From positions 48,554 through 112,553 of the forward strand of contig JAATGV010000037.1 of the NCBI GenBank assembly GCA_015654475.1: a DNA stretch of 64,000 nt. The letters run 5' to 3'. Of this stretch, positions 45,039 through 54,626 are shown in pieces; position 1 is the first letter of the stretch; each line of letters begins with the position of its first letter. The notes below the pieces were generated by a model, which saw only the letters and a program-made list of their open reading frames with translations, searched no databases and was not told the DNA's origin. A program made the position numbers and the translations under genes. This stretch comes from Actinomycetales bacterium (lineage in GTDB: Bacteria > Actinomycetota > Actinomycetes > Actinomycetales > Microbacteriaceae).

Positions 45039-46100
45039 GTGTTGATCAGTTACGAAAAACTTATCCAAACAGCCACCACCATCCTGCGTGCGATCGGAAG
45101 TGACAAAGAAGAGGCAGACATCGTCGCGAGTCACATGGTCGAGGCGAATCTCAAGGGCCACGACAGCCATGGCATCGGAATGCTCGTGCAATATGTCAAG
45201 CAGGCTGCGAGCGGCGGCCTCGTGCCCAACACCCCCGCACACCTGCGATCGGATTCGGGCGTAATCCTGCAATTCGACGGAAACCGCGGCTTCGGTCAGC
45301 GGGTCGGCAAAGAGGCGACCCAGGCGGGCATCGACCGCACCGCATCCACCGGCCTCACTCTCATCACGGTAAGCAACACCTCGCATCTCGGTCGCATCGG
45401 CACATATGGCGAGCAAGCCGCCGCCGCAGGGCTCGTCTCGATCAGCTTCGTGAACGTGATCGCCTTCGATCCGATCGTTGCCCCGTTTGCCGGCTCTGAG
45501 CCACGCATGGGAACCAACCCCATCTGCATTGCCATGCCAGGACTGACCGACGCAGAACCGTTTGTTCTCGACTTCGCCACAAGCGTGATCGCACACGGCA
45601 AGGCGCGTGTGGCTTGGCTGGCCGGCACAGAGTTCGACGAGGAAGTGGTTGTCACGCCCCAGGGCGAGCGCACTCGTAGCCCAAAGACAATCTTCGAAGG
45701 GGAACCCGCCGGTGCACTCCTGGCCATGGCGAAGCATAAGGGCTCGGGCCTGGCATTGGCGGCAGAGTTTCTCGCCGGGCTGCTCTCGTCCGGGGGCACG
45801 ATGCAACCGGGCAACCCCAAGGATGGCTCGATCGTGAACAACATCACCACGATACTGATCGACCCGAATCGTCTCGGAGATATTGAGTGGATGCACGCCG
45901 AGTATAAGGCGATGGTCGAGTATCAGCGTTCCGCGCACCAGGCCGACCCCGAGAACAACCCGATTCTTATCGCGGGAGAGCCCGAGCGCCAGCGGTACGC
46001 ATCACGCATGAGAGACGGTGTGGAAATATCGGACGGGGAGTGGACAGCGATTCGCGACGCGGGTCTGACGCTCGGCGTGGATGTCGGAGAGGCAGCTTAA
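45039..46100 (+). CDS. Malate/L-lactate (Ldh2) family dehydrogenase
   Basis: The 353-residue protein belongs to the Ldh2/MDH2 family, which reduces or oxidises 2-oxo/2-hydroxy acids with NAD(P) and lacks the classical Rossmann fold. Seen are VEANLKGHDSHGIGMLVQYV, SNTSHLGRIGTYGEQAA, GTNPICIAMPG, and LDFATSVIAHGKARVA. GTG at 45039 or TTG one codon later is the likely start; no good ribosome-binding site is seen. It diverges from the FAD/Fe-S gene and converges with the acyl-CoA ligase gene with only two bases between stop codons. Confidence 0.86.
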   Translation: MLISYEKLIQTATTILRAIGSDKEEADIVASHMVEANLKGHDSHGIGMLVQYVKQAASGGLVPNTPAHLRSDSGVILQFDGNRGFGQRVGKEATQAGIDRTASTGLTLITVSNTSHLGRIGTYGEQAAAAGLVSISFVNVIAFDPIVAPFAGSEPRMGTNPICIAMPGLTDAEPFVLDFATSVIAHGKARVAWLAGTEFDEEVVVTPQGERTRSPKTIFEGEPAGALLAMAKHKGSGLALAAEFLAGLLSSGGTMQPGNPKDGSIVNNITTILIDPNRLGDIEWMHAEYKAMVEYQRSAHQADPENNPILIAGEPERQRYASRMRDGVEISDGEWTAIRDAGLTLGVDVGEAA

Positions 46101-46102
46101 CT

Positions 46103-47833
46103 TCAGCCGCGCTCCACCCTGTTGCTTGCGAAGAAGTTCTCCCGCACGTATCGCCGCAGAACCTTGCCAACCATCGACCGGGGCAATTCACTTACCTCGA
46201 GAATCTTCTTCGGTACCTTGTACGCGACCAGTTTTTCGCGAAGATATGTGCGAATCGCACCCGAATCGAACGCGAACCCAGGCTTCATCACCACGGCAGC
46301 GGCAACGTCCTCGCCCCCCGTGCGTCGCGGCAGACCGACGACAGACACCTCTGCGATGCCAGGAAAGGCGCGCATGGCAACCTCCACCTCAGAGGGCGAG
46401 ACGTTGAAACCACCTGTGACGATCAGTTCTTTCAGGCGGTCAACGATGGTGATGTATCCGTCGGCGGTCATCACGCCGATGTCGCCAGTTCGCAGCCATC
46501 CACCAGGGAGCATAGTCGCAGCCGTCTCGTCGGGATTGTTCCAGTAGCCGGCAAAAACCTGAGGACCCGAAACCACAATTTCGCCCCGCTCGCCAAAGGC
46601 ACACTCCGAGAACGGGTCGTCGAGGTTGACGATGCGGATCTGTGTGCTCGGAAAAGGAACGCCGACACTCTTGGCCCGGCGCCCGGCAGAAATCGGGTTT
46701 CCGGCGATAATCGGCGCAGCCTCCGTCATGCCGTAGCCCTCGACGAGATAGCCGCCCGTGACCCGCTCCCAGCGCTCGATAATACGTTGATCCAGCTCCA
46801 TCGCCCCGCTGAAGGAAAACTGAATCGATGTCATGTCGATGCCGCGGTGTTCGGCGGTTCGCGCCAGCTGCTCATAGACCGGTGGGACGGCTGGAAGGAA
46901 GGTGGCCGGGCTCTTTTTCATCGCCGCAAGCACCAGTTCGACATCGAAGGTTGGAAAGAGAACGAGCTTCGCGCCGATCAAGAAAGTAAAGGTGAGGCAC
47001 AGAGTGAGCCCGTAAACGTGGAACAGCGGTAACACCCCGTAGATGACCTCGCCGCCCTCGGTCAGGCCGGGAACCCACGCTCGCCCCTGCCGTGCGTTGG
47101 CGAGCAGGTTGCGATGTGTGAGCATGACCCCCTTGGGTATGCCGGACGTCCCGCTGGTGTATTGGATGACCGCCGTGTCACCTGCCTGCGCCTGTGCCCA
47201 GCGCGACGCCGCTGCGGCACTCGCGGGGACCCGCACCATGCTCTTCCAAGAGACGGTTGCAACCATCGGCGCGATACCAAGCTTGGCACGCTGCTTCTTC
47301 AAGGTACCGAACGGGAGGGAGAGCGCAAGCCGCTTTACCGTCGGCAGGGCGTCGATCAGCGAAACCGAGACGATATGAGTCAGTGCGCTGCCGACGGTCG
47401 CCTCGTGAACGGTGTCGCAAATCGATTCCCACGCAATAGCGACAACCGCGCCGTGGTCGGCAAAACTGGTGTGCAGTTCTTCCGCCGTGTACAGCGGGTT
47501 CTGCTCAACGACGATTGCACCGATGCGCAATACCGCGTAAAAAGCAATGACATGTTGCGGGCAGTTAGGCAACAAAATGGCCACGCGGTCTCCGGGGTTG
47601 ACGCCAAGCCGACGCAATCCCGCCGCCGCGCGAGCCACCTGACGGCCGAGCTCTGCATAGCTGATTTCCGCACCGAAGAACTCGAGCGCAACACGGGAAC
47701 CATGCCCGGCAACGGCCTTGTCGAACATGTCGATGAGCGTGCCGTCGGGGACGTCGATATTGAGCGGCACGCCGTCTGCATAGGCTGCTGCCCATGGTGG
47801 TGCCGCCGACTGTGCATCGGGAGTTGTCACCAT
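46103..47833 (-). CDS. Long-chain fatty acid-CoA ligase (FadD-like)
   Basis: This 576-residue adenylate-forming enzyme activates fatty acids to acyl-CoA. It shows the AMP-binding motif IQYTSGTSGIPKGVMLTH near residue 225, EGYGMTEAAPI near 368, the hinge VDRLKELIVTGGFNVSPSE near 480, and the C-terminal SELPRSMVGKVLRR lysine. The ATG follows GAGGAC by seven bases. Chain-length preference is not predictable. A T-run and TAGATC hexamer upstream (about 47880) could be its promoter region. Confidence 0.9.
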   Translation of the reverse strand: MVTTPDAQSAAPPWAAAYADGVPLNIDVPDGTLIDMFDKAVAGHGSRVALEFFGAEISYAELGRQVARAAAGLRRLGVNPGDRVAILLPNCPQHVIAFYAVLRIGAIVVEQNPLYTAEELHTSFADHGAVVAIAWESICDTVHEATVGSALTHIVSVSLIDALPTVKRLALSLPFGTLKKQRAKLGIAPMVATVSWKSMVRVPASAAAASRWAQAQAGDTAVIQYTSGTSGIPKGVMLTHRNLLANARQGRAWVPGLTEGGEVIYGVLPLFHVYGLTLCLTFTFLIGAKLVLFPTFDVELVLAAMKKSPATFLPAVPPVYEQLARTAEHRGIDMTSIQFSFSGAMELDQRIIERWERVTGGYLVEGYGMTEAAPIIAGNPISAGRRAKSVGVPFPSTQIRIVNLDDPFSECAFGERGEIVVSGPQVFAGYWNNPDETAATMLPGGWLRTGDIGVMTADGYITIVDRLKELIVTGGFNVSPSEVEVAMRAFPGIAEVSVVGLPRRTGGEDVAAAVVMKPGFAFDSGAIRTYLREKLVAYKVPKKILEVSELPRSMVGKVLRRYVRENFFASNRVERG

Positions 47834-47990
47834 TGATTCGTCCTCACCGACCAGCTCTCAAGCTCGCCTTTTTTTGACAGTAACAGATCTAATCTCAGCG
47901 AGACTGTACATGTGCTGACGATTTGCTGAACCACTTCCCGCCATGTGTCGAAAACCGCCGCTCGGCTCGACTTTCGTGTGATTTCACGAG

Positions 47991-49733
47991 TCAGCTCATG
48001 CAGTTGCTGGGCAGTTCGCCACGGGTCACCGCGTCGGCCCAGTCGTATAGGTCGTCGATAAGCGGCGATCCCTCTGCGATCACGCCCATGTGGGTGCGCC
48101 CTGGATATTCGTGCACCTCGACCGTGCGTCCCGCCTCGCACAAGCTCGCATCCAGTGTGCGCTGCATCTCGATAGGGATCACCTCGTCGTCGGCCCACTG
48201 TCCCAGGAAGAGAGGCGCCGGCACGACACCGTCGGCTATGTTCTCGGCAAGACGATCATGAGTCGGACCGGACGCCACATCGATCCGATAGAGCGGTGCG
48301 TCGAAGCTCAACGCCATGCCGACGAGCACCGATACCAGTGTGGGTGCATCGGTGACACACCGGCTTGCAAAAGTCTCGACGATGCCGTGACCGGCGGGAT
48401 GGACAGAATCGCTGAGAGAGACGTCGGCATACTCGTCCGCGTACGGAACGAGCACGAGCGAAGTGACGACCTCGCCGAGCGCACTTGACTCCACACCGGT
48501 GATCCGCTCTGCCAAAGCCAGCGGGTCAGAAGCGGCGGAAAGAGCCGCGACGCCAAGGATCTCGATCTCTGGCGCATACTCGGCCGCGATCTGCCCTGCC
48601 CAGAGGGTCGCATGGCCACCTTGCGAGTGCCCCCATATCCATGCGCTATTTGATGCTTGAGCATCCTGGATCTGTTGAGCTGCGCGAATGCCATCCAGAG
48701 TCGCACGACCTTCCCCTTCACCGACCAAGTAGGGATAGCGCCCTCCGGTCCCCTGGCCAGGGTAGTCCGTGGCAACCACCACCCAGCCCCTGTCGATAGC
48801 GCGGGATATCCCTGGGATCGCGTACTCGGTGATCGCCTGGGACCCGACGCTAGGGGCGCACGATCTGGCCACTCCCGTTGTGCCGTGCTGCCAGGCCAGG
48901 ATCTGGCGCGGCTCCCACGTCGCCGCGCTCGGATACGCCACGACCGCGCTCGCCAGCGCCGGTGAACCGTCGGAGTAGGTCGATGCGTAGAGCACGCGAA
49001 CGGCATCCGCCCCGGCCGGCAACACACCGTGATATGGCGCCACTCGAAGCACTTGCCCTGAAACCGCTGGAATCTCGGCGTCCCACGTGTAGAAATCGTC
49101 TACACTCGCCAGATCCGTCCGCAACTGAACCGAGCCCCATGCCGCTACCATCGCCAGCATAAGAACCACGAGCGCACCGATCCCCCGCAGCACCGGCCTC
49201 TGCCGTCTCGACCGCACCCAAGACGGGCGAATCGCACGTACAAGCAGGATGATCCCGATCACGACGACCGCGATGGCGAACCCGGCGCCACACACGACTG
49301 TCGCGATATCCGGCCACACCCACGCCAGCACTGCCAGAAGCACACTTGCAACCGCTTGGACGAAGCAGGTTATGCGGGTCACGATTGTTCCGCGCTTAAC
49401 AGAGATGAGCACAAGCCACAATGCGTGCACGAGGAGCAGGATCGCGATGGCCGGCGGCAGAAAGCGGACGACAACTGGGAGGAACACGAAACACAAGACC
49501 GCACACGCGGCCAGCGCTACGGCGACCACCAAGCGCCACGCTGCTGTTCGGTCGCGGGCAACGAGAAGCACTGCTCCCACAACCAAGCCGACCCCGATAC
49601 TCGCCACCAGCCCGACGAGCGCAGTGAGCGGCCGGGTCACAAGCAATCCACCGACCACTGTCAGCACAGCACCCAACCCAGCAATGACGATGCGCCCACC
49701 GATTGTGCGGCTGAAGTCGCGTATGTGACCCAT
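47991..49733 (-). CDS. Secretory-lipase-type hydrolase fused to an N-terminal membrane domain
   Basis: The 580-residue protein begins with about six to seven transmembrane helices (residues ~10-215) arranged as Gly-rich repeats like DUF308/HdeD proteins, and ends in an extracellular alpha/beta-hydrolase: QHGTTGVARSCAPSV, VATDYPGQGTGGRYPYL, the nucleophile elbow WGHSQGGHATLW, and VIPIEMQRT with a C-terminal His in GRTHMGVIAEGS. It resembles the secretory lipase (LIP) family. The ATG at 49733 is tentative. Substrate is unknown. Confidence 0.78.
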   Translation of the reverse strand: MGHIRDFSRTIGGRIVIAGLGAVLTVVGGLLVTRPLTALVGLVASIGVGLVVGAVLLVARDRTAAWRLVVAVALAACAVLCFVFLPVVVRFLPPAIAILLLVHALWLVLISVKRGTIVTRITCFVQAVASVLLAVLAWVWPDIATVVCGAGFAIAVVVIGIILLVRAIRPSWVRSRRQRPVLRGIGALVVLMLAMVAAWGSVQLRTDLASVDDFYTWDAEIPAVSGQVLRVAPYHGVLPAGADAVRVLYASTYSDGSPALASAVVAYPSAATWEPRQILAWQHGTTGVARSCAPSVGSQAITEYAIPGISRAIDRGWVVVATDYPGQGTGGRYPYLVGEGEGRATLDGIRAAQQIQDAQASNSAWIWGHSQGGHATLWAGQIAAEYAPEIEILGVAALSAASDPLALAERITGVESSALGEVVTSLVLVPYADEYADVSLSDSVHPAGHGIVETFASRCVTDAPTLVSVLVGMALSFDAPLYRIDVASGPTHDRLAENIADGVVPAPLFLGQWADDEVIPIEMQRTLDASLCEAGRTVEVHEYPGRTHMGVIAEGSPLIDDLYDWADAVTRGELPSNCMS

Positions 49734-49942
49734 TCGATCAGAGTACCGGACCGTGAACCGACCTCCCCGAGCATCAACCCTCTCGTGGCACTCTCGATGG
49801 GCTCGCGGCCGGCCTGTCGACCTCACGAGCAGTACCGGAGCGCATTGCTCAGCACCGAACTGTCACATCCCATCGCAGTCGTCTTCAGTTGTTCGGGTCG
49901 ATCACGGCGGGGAAAACCCCGTTGACCTCCAGCCGACGACCG
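49734..49942. other. Intergenic spacer, no recognised element
   Basis: No plausible gene, repeat or terminator was recognised between the lipase-type and amidase genes, which run in the same direction. Confidence 0.4.
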
Positions 49943-51637
49943 CTACGACAGTGGCGGCGTGCGCGGCGGTACCGTGCGACGCGGACGCAGTGCCTCCACA
50001 GCCGCAGCGATCGCAAGCAGGCGGTTGTCGCTGTATGCGGGCCCGGCGATACTGAGGCCTGCAGGCATCTGGATGTCGGCGGCAGTGCCGAGGGGAATCT
50101 GAACCATCGGAATTCCCAGGTGCCGCGGGACCAGGTTGCCGTTGGCGACCCAGACACCGTTGCGCCAAGCGATATCCGCCGACTCCGGGTTCACGTCAGC
50201 GTCAGCGGGGCCGATGTCGGCGAGCGTCGGAAAAATGACCGCGTCGAAACCGTTCGCAGCCATCCACTCATCGAAGTCGATCCGGCGCGTCTTTTCAAGC
50301 CCACGCAGGCCAGCCTCGATGAATGGGATCTCGTCCCATCCAGCCACTCCTTGCTTCGCACGTTCCACATAGTCGGAGATGTCGAAATCGAAATCGCCGT
50401 ACCGGTCTGGCAGCGCGCCGGGAGGCTGCGGAAAGATCCGCGCACCATCAACCTCGGCCAACCGCGAAAGCCCTCGCTGCCCGTTAGCGGCAAGAAAGAT
50501 ATCCCACGCCCAGATCGACAGATCCCATATCTCGCGCTCGGCAAACTCTGCAGGCAGGAAACCGCGCGCAACAGCATCGCGAGAATCGGGGTGCAGCAAC
50601 TCGTAGTTCTCGACGACAGGAAAATCGGTTTCAATGACCTCCGCCCCAGCGTTCTCCAGATCTCGACGTAATTCGACAAAAAGATCGATGAAGCTCTGCC
50701 GAGTATGAATCGGGTTTGCGTTGTCCTGATCTCCATTGACATACATACGCGGCACGCCGAAACGCAGACCCGTCACGGCCGCGCCGCTGGAGAGCGCGCG
50801 ATAGCTTGGCGGCCGCACCTCGCTGGCCAGAGGGATCGGCACCCAGCGCTGAAGGCGCCACAGATCCCCGGTGGAATCGGGGTCGTCGGCAACGATCACA
50901 TCTAAGACCTCAAGCATGTCCGCCACAGAGCGCGTATGCGGCACGACGACGTCCATCGTCGGCACGAGCGGCCAGTTGCCCCGTACCGAGATGATGCCGC
51001 GTGACGGCGTGTAGGCCACGAGCGCGTTGTTCGCGGCCGGGGCACGCCCAGAGGACCAGGTCTCTTCCGCCAGACCGAACGCCGCGAAGCTCGCAGCAGT
51101 CGACGTGCCCGATCCGTTCGATGACCCAGAGCCGAATGCGCTGGTCAGGTATTCGGAGTTGTACGGGCTCTCGGCGCGACCATACGCTCCGCGTTGCATA
51201 CCCCCATTCGCCATTGGCGGCATGTTCGTCAGACCGAGCAAGATGGCACCGGCCGCGCGAAGCCGGGCAATCACGAATGCGTCGCCCGTCGCGACGAGGT
51301 CTACGAAGGCGGGAGAACCCGCGGCAACGGTCAGTCCGGTGGCTTTGTAACTGTCTTTCGCGGTGTATGGAATTCCGTCGAGCGGCCCCCTCGCCTCGCC
51401 AGCTGCCCTTCGTCGATCCGAGGCTGCGGCCTCTTCGAGCGCATGCGGGTTCAGCACCACCACCGAGTTGAGGGCGATGCCCGAATGGTCGTATGCGGCG
51501 ATCCTGTCGAGGTACTGAGTGGTGATGTCTACGCTCGTCACGATGCCCTCTTCCAGCGCACGGCGCAGTTCAGAAATGCTCGCCTCGACGACGCTGAAAG
51601 ACGACGCGTGCCGGTGCGAATGAGAACCTGCCGTCAT
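49943..51637 (-). CDS. Amidase signature family hydrolase
   Basis: The 564-residue protein is an amidase-signature enzyme hydrolysing an amide bond. The Ser-cisSer-Lys triad is readable: PYTAKDSYK (Lys), GSGSSNGSGTST (cis-Ser), and EETWSSGRAPA (nucleophile region, normally GTDTGGSIR.PA, here altered). The ATG at 51637 overlaps the stop of the fusion gene upstream (ATGA) and follows GGAGGTGG, so both genes are translationally coupled. Substrate presumably relates to that of the fusion partner. Confidence 0.86.
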   Translation of the reverse strand: MTAGSHSHRHASSFSVVEASISELRRALEEGIVTSVDITTQYLDRIAAYDHSGIALNSVVVLNPHALEEAAASDRRRAAGEARGPLDGIPYTAKDSYKATGLTVAAGSPAFVDLVATGDAFVIARLRAAGAILLGLTNMPPMANGGMQRGAYGRAESPYNSEYLTSAFGSGSSNGSGTSTAASFAAFGLAEETWSSGRAPAANNALVAYTPSRGIISVRGNWPLVPTMDVVVPHTRSVADMLEVLDVIVADDPDSTGDLWRLQRWVPIPLASEVRPPSYRALSSGAAVTGLRFGVPRMYVNGDQDNANPIHTRQSFIDLFVELRRDLENAGAEVIETDFPVVENYELLHPDSRDAVARGFLPAEFAEREIWDLSIWAWDIFLAANGQRGLSRLAEVDGARIFPQPPGALPDRYGDFDFDISDYVERAKQGVAGWDEIPFIEAGLRGLEKTRRIDFDEWMAANGFDAVIFPTLADIGPADADVNPESADIAWRNGVWVANGNLVPRHLGIPMVQIPLGTAADIQMPAGLSIAGPAYSDNRLLAIAAAVEALRPRRTVPPRTPPLS

Positions 51638-54594
51638 CTGGCCCCACCTCCCCTGCCCTGGTACTCCAACTCTGTCAGCGCAATGTCGAGCGCATGCAGC
51701 ACGTGATCGACGCTGGCTGGACTGATGCACATCGGAGGTTTGACCTTGAGCACATTCTGCCGGTCGCCGGTCGGTTGCACCACGACACCGAGTGTAAGCA
51801 GCCGGTCGCATAGCCATGCGGTCTCCTCGACCGCCGGCTCCAGACTGTCGTGGTCGCGCACAAGCTCGACGCCCTGATAGAGGCCGCGCCCGTGCACTGT
51901 GCCAATAAGTGGATGCGTCTCTGCGAGCGCCGCGAAACCGGCCGAGAACTGCTCACCCCTGTGCAGCGCGTTGCGTTGCAAGGATTCGTCGCGAATGATG
52001 TCGAACACTTCGACGCCGATGCGTGCACTCAGTGTGCTGCCGCCAGCAGAGGAGAAGAACGAGCCTTGGCGTGCGAGCGCCTCGGCGATCTCCGCGCGCG
52101 TGATGACTGCTCCGAGCGGATGCCCGTTTCCCATCGCCTTGGCAACCGTGATGATGTCCGGCACGACGCCTTCGTGCTGCTGGTACCCCCAGAACGTGTC
52201 GCCTTGACGCCCATAGCCGACCTGCACTTCGTCAGAGATGGCGACACCTCCCCCGGCACGCACCTCGGCGTAGACCGCCTGCAGATAGCCTTCGGGGACG
52301 GCGATGGCTCCAGCGTTGCCATTGCGGGGCTCGGCGATGAACGCAGCGAGTGGATGCCCAGCACCCGCAAGTCTGCGAATCTCGGCCACCGCGTCCATCG
52401 CATACTGAACCCCTGCCTGTGGCCCGCGATGCAGGCCCCGGTAGGCGTTGGGAGCATCGAGCACATGAACCCACTCGGGCCGGGTCTCTTCGGCGAGAGG
52501 ATTATCGGAGAGCGCTGTGGACACGGCATCGCTTGCCGTCGTCCAGCCGTGGTACGACTCGTGCACGCACAGCACGTCTGACCTGTTCGTGTATGCCTTG
52601 GAGAGTCGCAACGCAAGATCGACAGCTTCACTGCCACTGTTGACGAGCAGCACAGTGTCGAAGGTGTCTGGCAATGTGGAGAGCAGGCGTTCGGTGAGAT
52701 CGGCGATCGCGCTGTAGTGAAACCGCGAGTTGGTGTTCAGCATGCGCCACTGGTCGGCGGCGGCACTGACGAGCCGCGGGTGACCGTGCCCGACTGCCGC
52801 GACATTGTTGACGATATCGACATAGTGCCTGCCGGTGGTGTCGATCAGGTATTCGCGCCATCCCCGCTCGATCTGCGGTGGCTGCGCATAGTAGTGCCCC
52901 TGCAGTGGCGCGTAGCTGCGGTGGCGGCGAGTGAGCTCAGTCGAGGCGACGGGGATGCTGGTGGATGCGACGCCGAGCATCGCAGACGGGTCGAACCAGA
53001 TCGCCTGCAGTGCGGGCCATTCCGAGCTGCGCACGAACTCCGGCGGAAGGGGGGTCACCACGGTCTGCGATACCGGGCGCAGCCAGATCCTCATCGCGCC
53101 CTCCACGGTCGCGACATGCGTGCCGGCCGTCACCGCGCCCCGGCCCGCGGCCGGCACGACGGTCGTGTTCGCGTCGATGGCTCTCACGATGAGGAGAAGT
53201 TCGTCTGACTCGATCTCGAACGTCCCGTCGGCAACCCGCAGGAAGCCAGCCATCGGCGCGAACAGCTCGATCGCCGTATTTGTGTGGACTTCCAGGAATG
53301 TCGGCACCGACTCTGGCTCATCCAATTGCGGCCGCCCACTCCTCGTCAGTCGTGGAATGCCCCACGGCACAACGGCGACGTTCATGCCCCCGGCCGTCAG
53401 TGCAGCATCCACCATCGCGCGCTCGGCAGCGACAGAGTCTGTCAGCCAGGCTCCGCTTTCCAGTCCTCTGCTCGCGTAGCTCAGGTCGACAACTGTTGTA
53501 CGCGCCGCGGAGTGGATGAGGGCGCCGAGCGGACCAAACCTCTGTTTCGTTCGCCCAAGCGACGCCCGAATGGCCGCAGTCATGTCGTCGGTGTCGTAGG
53601 AGGACGGCACTGCGAAGGTTTGCCATTCCGCTTCGATACGCTCGCGAGCGTAGTCGTTTCCTGGATCGATCGAGATCTGCTCGGCCCCGCTGACGGCGAG
53701 GCTCGCCCCACGCAACACGATGAGGGGCCATAGCGCGTCGACCTCCGGCTCTGTGAGCCGGACGACGTCATTGAACGCGCGGACGAGGGGCAGGATCGCC
53801 ATGGGATGTTCCGGGTGAACATGCAAGACGAAGCTGCACGCAACCGCCAACTCTGCGACCCGCCAACTGCGGTGTGTGTCACCGAAGTCGATGACGCCCA
53901 GTTGCTGGATGTGTGTGGCCAATCCGCTGACCCAGACAATGTTGTCGTCGGTGAGGTCGCCATGGATCGCTTGAATCGGCAGTTCCGCCGAGAGCGCGGC
54001 AAGGCGAGTTGCGGCCTCCGCAGTGGCGCTCTGGAGCTGGTAACGCCGCTGCGGATCGCCGACGAATGAGACGAGGTCAGCAACGACATCGACCGCCCGG
54101 CGAAGATCCCACTGCAACGCTCGGTCCAGACCGGGATGGTGGAATTCGGCAAGGGTGAGGCTCACCCGACCGACGAGATCCCCCACCGTTGACAATGTCT
54201 CGGCGGAGAGCGCTCCGCATTGGGCAAGCGGGATCCCGCTCACCCAGGTCAGCAGCCGAACGTCATGGGGGCGGCCGTCGATGTCGATGCTGGTGACGAG
54301 GTCGCCGTGTGCTGACCCGATGGGAACAGGGGTGGCGAACCCGGCTTCCGCAAGCCGAGTCATCGCGGCGTTCTGGGCATCGACCTCCTCACGCGAGAAT
54401 ACGGGGTTACTGATTTTGAGCAGCCTTCGCGAGCCGTCTGGCGACGCGACGCAAAAGTTTCGGTCCTGCTGGCTGCCCAGTTCACGCACGTCTCCGTCGA
54501 GCTGGAAGTAGTCGCGGAGGACCTGGTGTACTTGGGCCAGATCGATTGCTGGCCGGGCCAGTCCAGCGGTAGAGCTCACAGTCTTTTGCCTCAT
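51634..54594 (-). CDS. Three-part fusion: APH-type kinase, M23-like middle region, class III aminotransferase/phospholyase
   Basis: The 986-residue protein has an N-terminal aminoglycoside/homoserine-kinase-type domain (~20-330) with IHGDLTDDNIVW near 208 and VIDFGDTH near 232. The middle (~340-560) shows TNTAIELFAPMAGFLRV, recalling a degenerate M23 barrel. The C-terminal class III aminotransferase (~570-980) has LLVNSGSEAVDLALRLSK, DEVQVGYGR and PLP-binding Lys in VAKAMGNGHPLG near 817. Human hydroxylysine kinase and the related ammoniophospholyases are separate proteins of these two families. I infer phosphorylation then elimination of an amino alcohol. GTG at 54579 is an alternative start. 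Confidence 0.85.
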   Translation of the reverse strand: MRQKTVSSTAGLARPAIDLAQVHQVLRDYFQLDGDVRELGSQQDRNFCVASPDGSRRLLKISNPVFSREEVDAQNAAMTRLAEAGFATPVPIGSAHGDLVTSIDIDGRPHDVRLLTWVSGIPLAQCGALSAETLSTVGDLVGRVSLTLAEFHHPGLDRALQWDLRRAVDVVADLVSFVGDPQRRYQLQSATAEAATRLAALSAELPIQAIHGDLTDDNIVWVSGLATHIQQLGVIDFGDTHRSWRVAELAVACSFVLHVHPEHPMAILPLVRAFNDVVRLTEPEVDALWPLIVLRGASLAVSGAEQISIDPGNDYARERIEAEWQTFAVPSSYDTDDMTAAIRASLGRTKQRFGPLGALIHSAARTTVVDLSYASRGLESGAWLTDSVAAERAMVDAALTAGGMNVAVVPWGIPRLTRSGRPQLDEPESVPTFLEVHTNTAIELFAPMAGFLRVADGTFEIESDELLLIVRAIDANTTVVPAAGRGAVTAGTHVATVEGAMRIWLRPVSQTVVTPLPPEFVRSSEWPALQAIWFDPSAMLGVASTSIPVASTELTRRHRSYAPLQGHYYAQPPQIERGWREYLIDTTGRHYVDIVNNVAAVGHGHPRLVSAAADQWRMLNTNSRFHYSAIADLTERLLSTLPDTFDTVLLVNSGSEAVDLALRLSKAYTNRSDVLCVHESYHGWTTASDAVSTALSDNPLAEETRPEWVHVLDAPNAYRGLHRGPQAGVQYAMDAVAEIRRLAGAGHPLAAFIAEPRNGNAGAIAVPEGYLQAVYAEVRAGGGVAISDEVQVGYGRQGDTFWGYQQHEGVVPDIITVAKAMGNGHPLGAVITRAEIAEALARQGSFFSSAGGSTLSARIGVEVFDIIRDESLQRNALHRGEQFSAGFAALAETHPLIGTVHGRGLYQGVELVRDHDSLEPAVEETAWLCDRLLTLGVVVQPTGDRQNVLKVKPPMCISPASVDHVLHALDIALTELEYQGRGGGAR

Positions 54595-54613
54595 CAGTCA
54601 GGTAGTAGTGCGA

Positions 54614-54626
54614 GAGAATCATTATC
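54614..54626. promoter_or_regulatory. Fur/Zur-like box upstream of the kinase-aminotransferase gene
   Basis: GAGAATCATTATC is an imperfect dyad around a central C; in the other orientation it reads GATAATGATTCTC, close to the Fur/Zur half-site GATAATGAT. It lies 20-32 bases upstream of the start codon. Regulation by metal is inferred from sequence only. Confidence 0.45.

Noticed and set aside
46040..47032. Plus-strand frame of 330 codons antisense to the acyl-CoA ligase
   Set aside because: Arg/His/Asp-rich shadow sequence overlapping two real genes.
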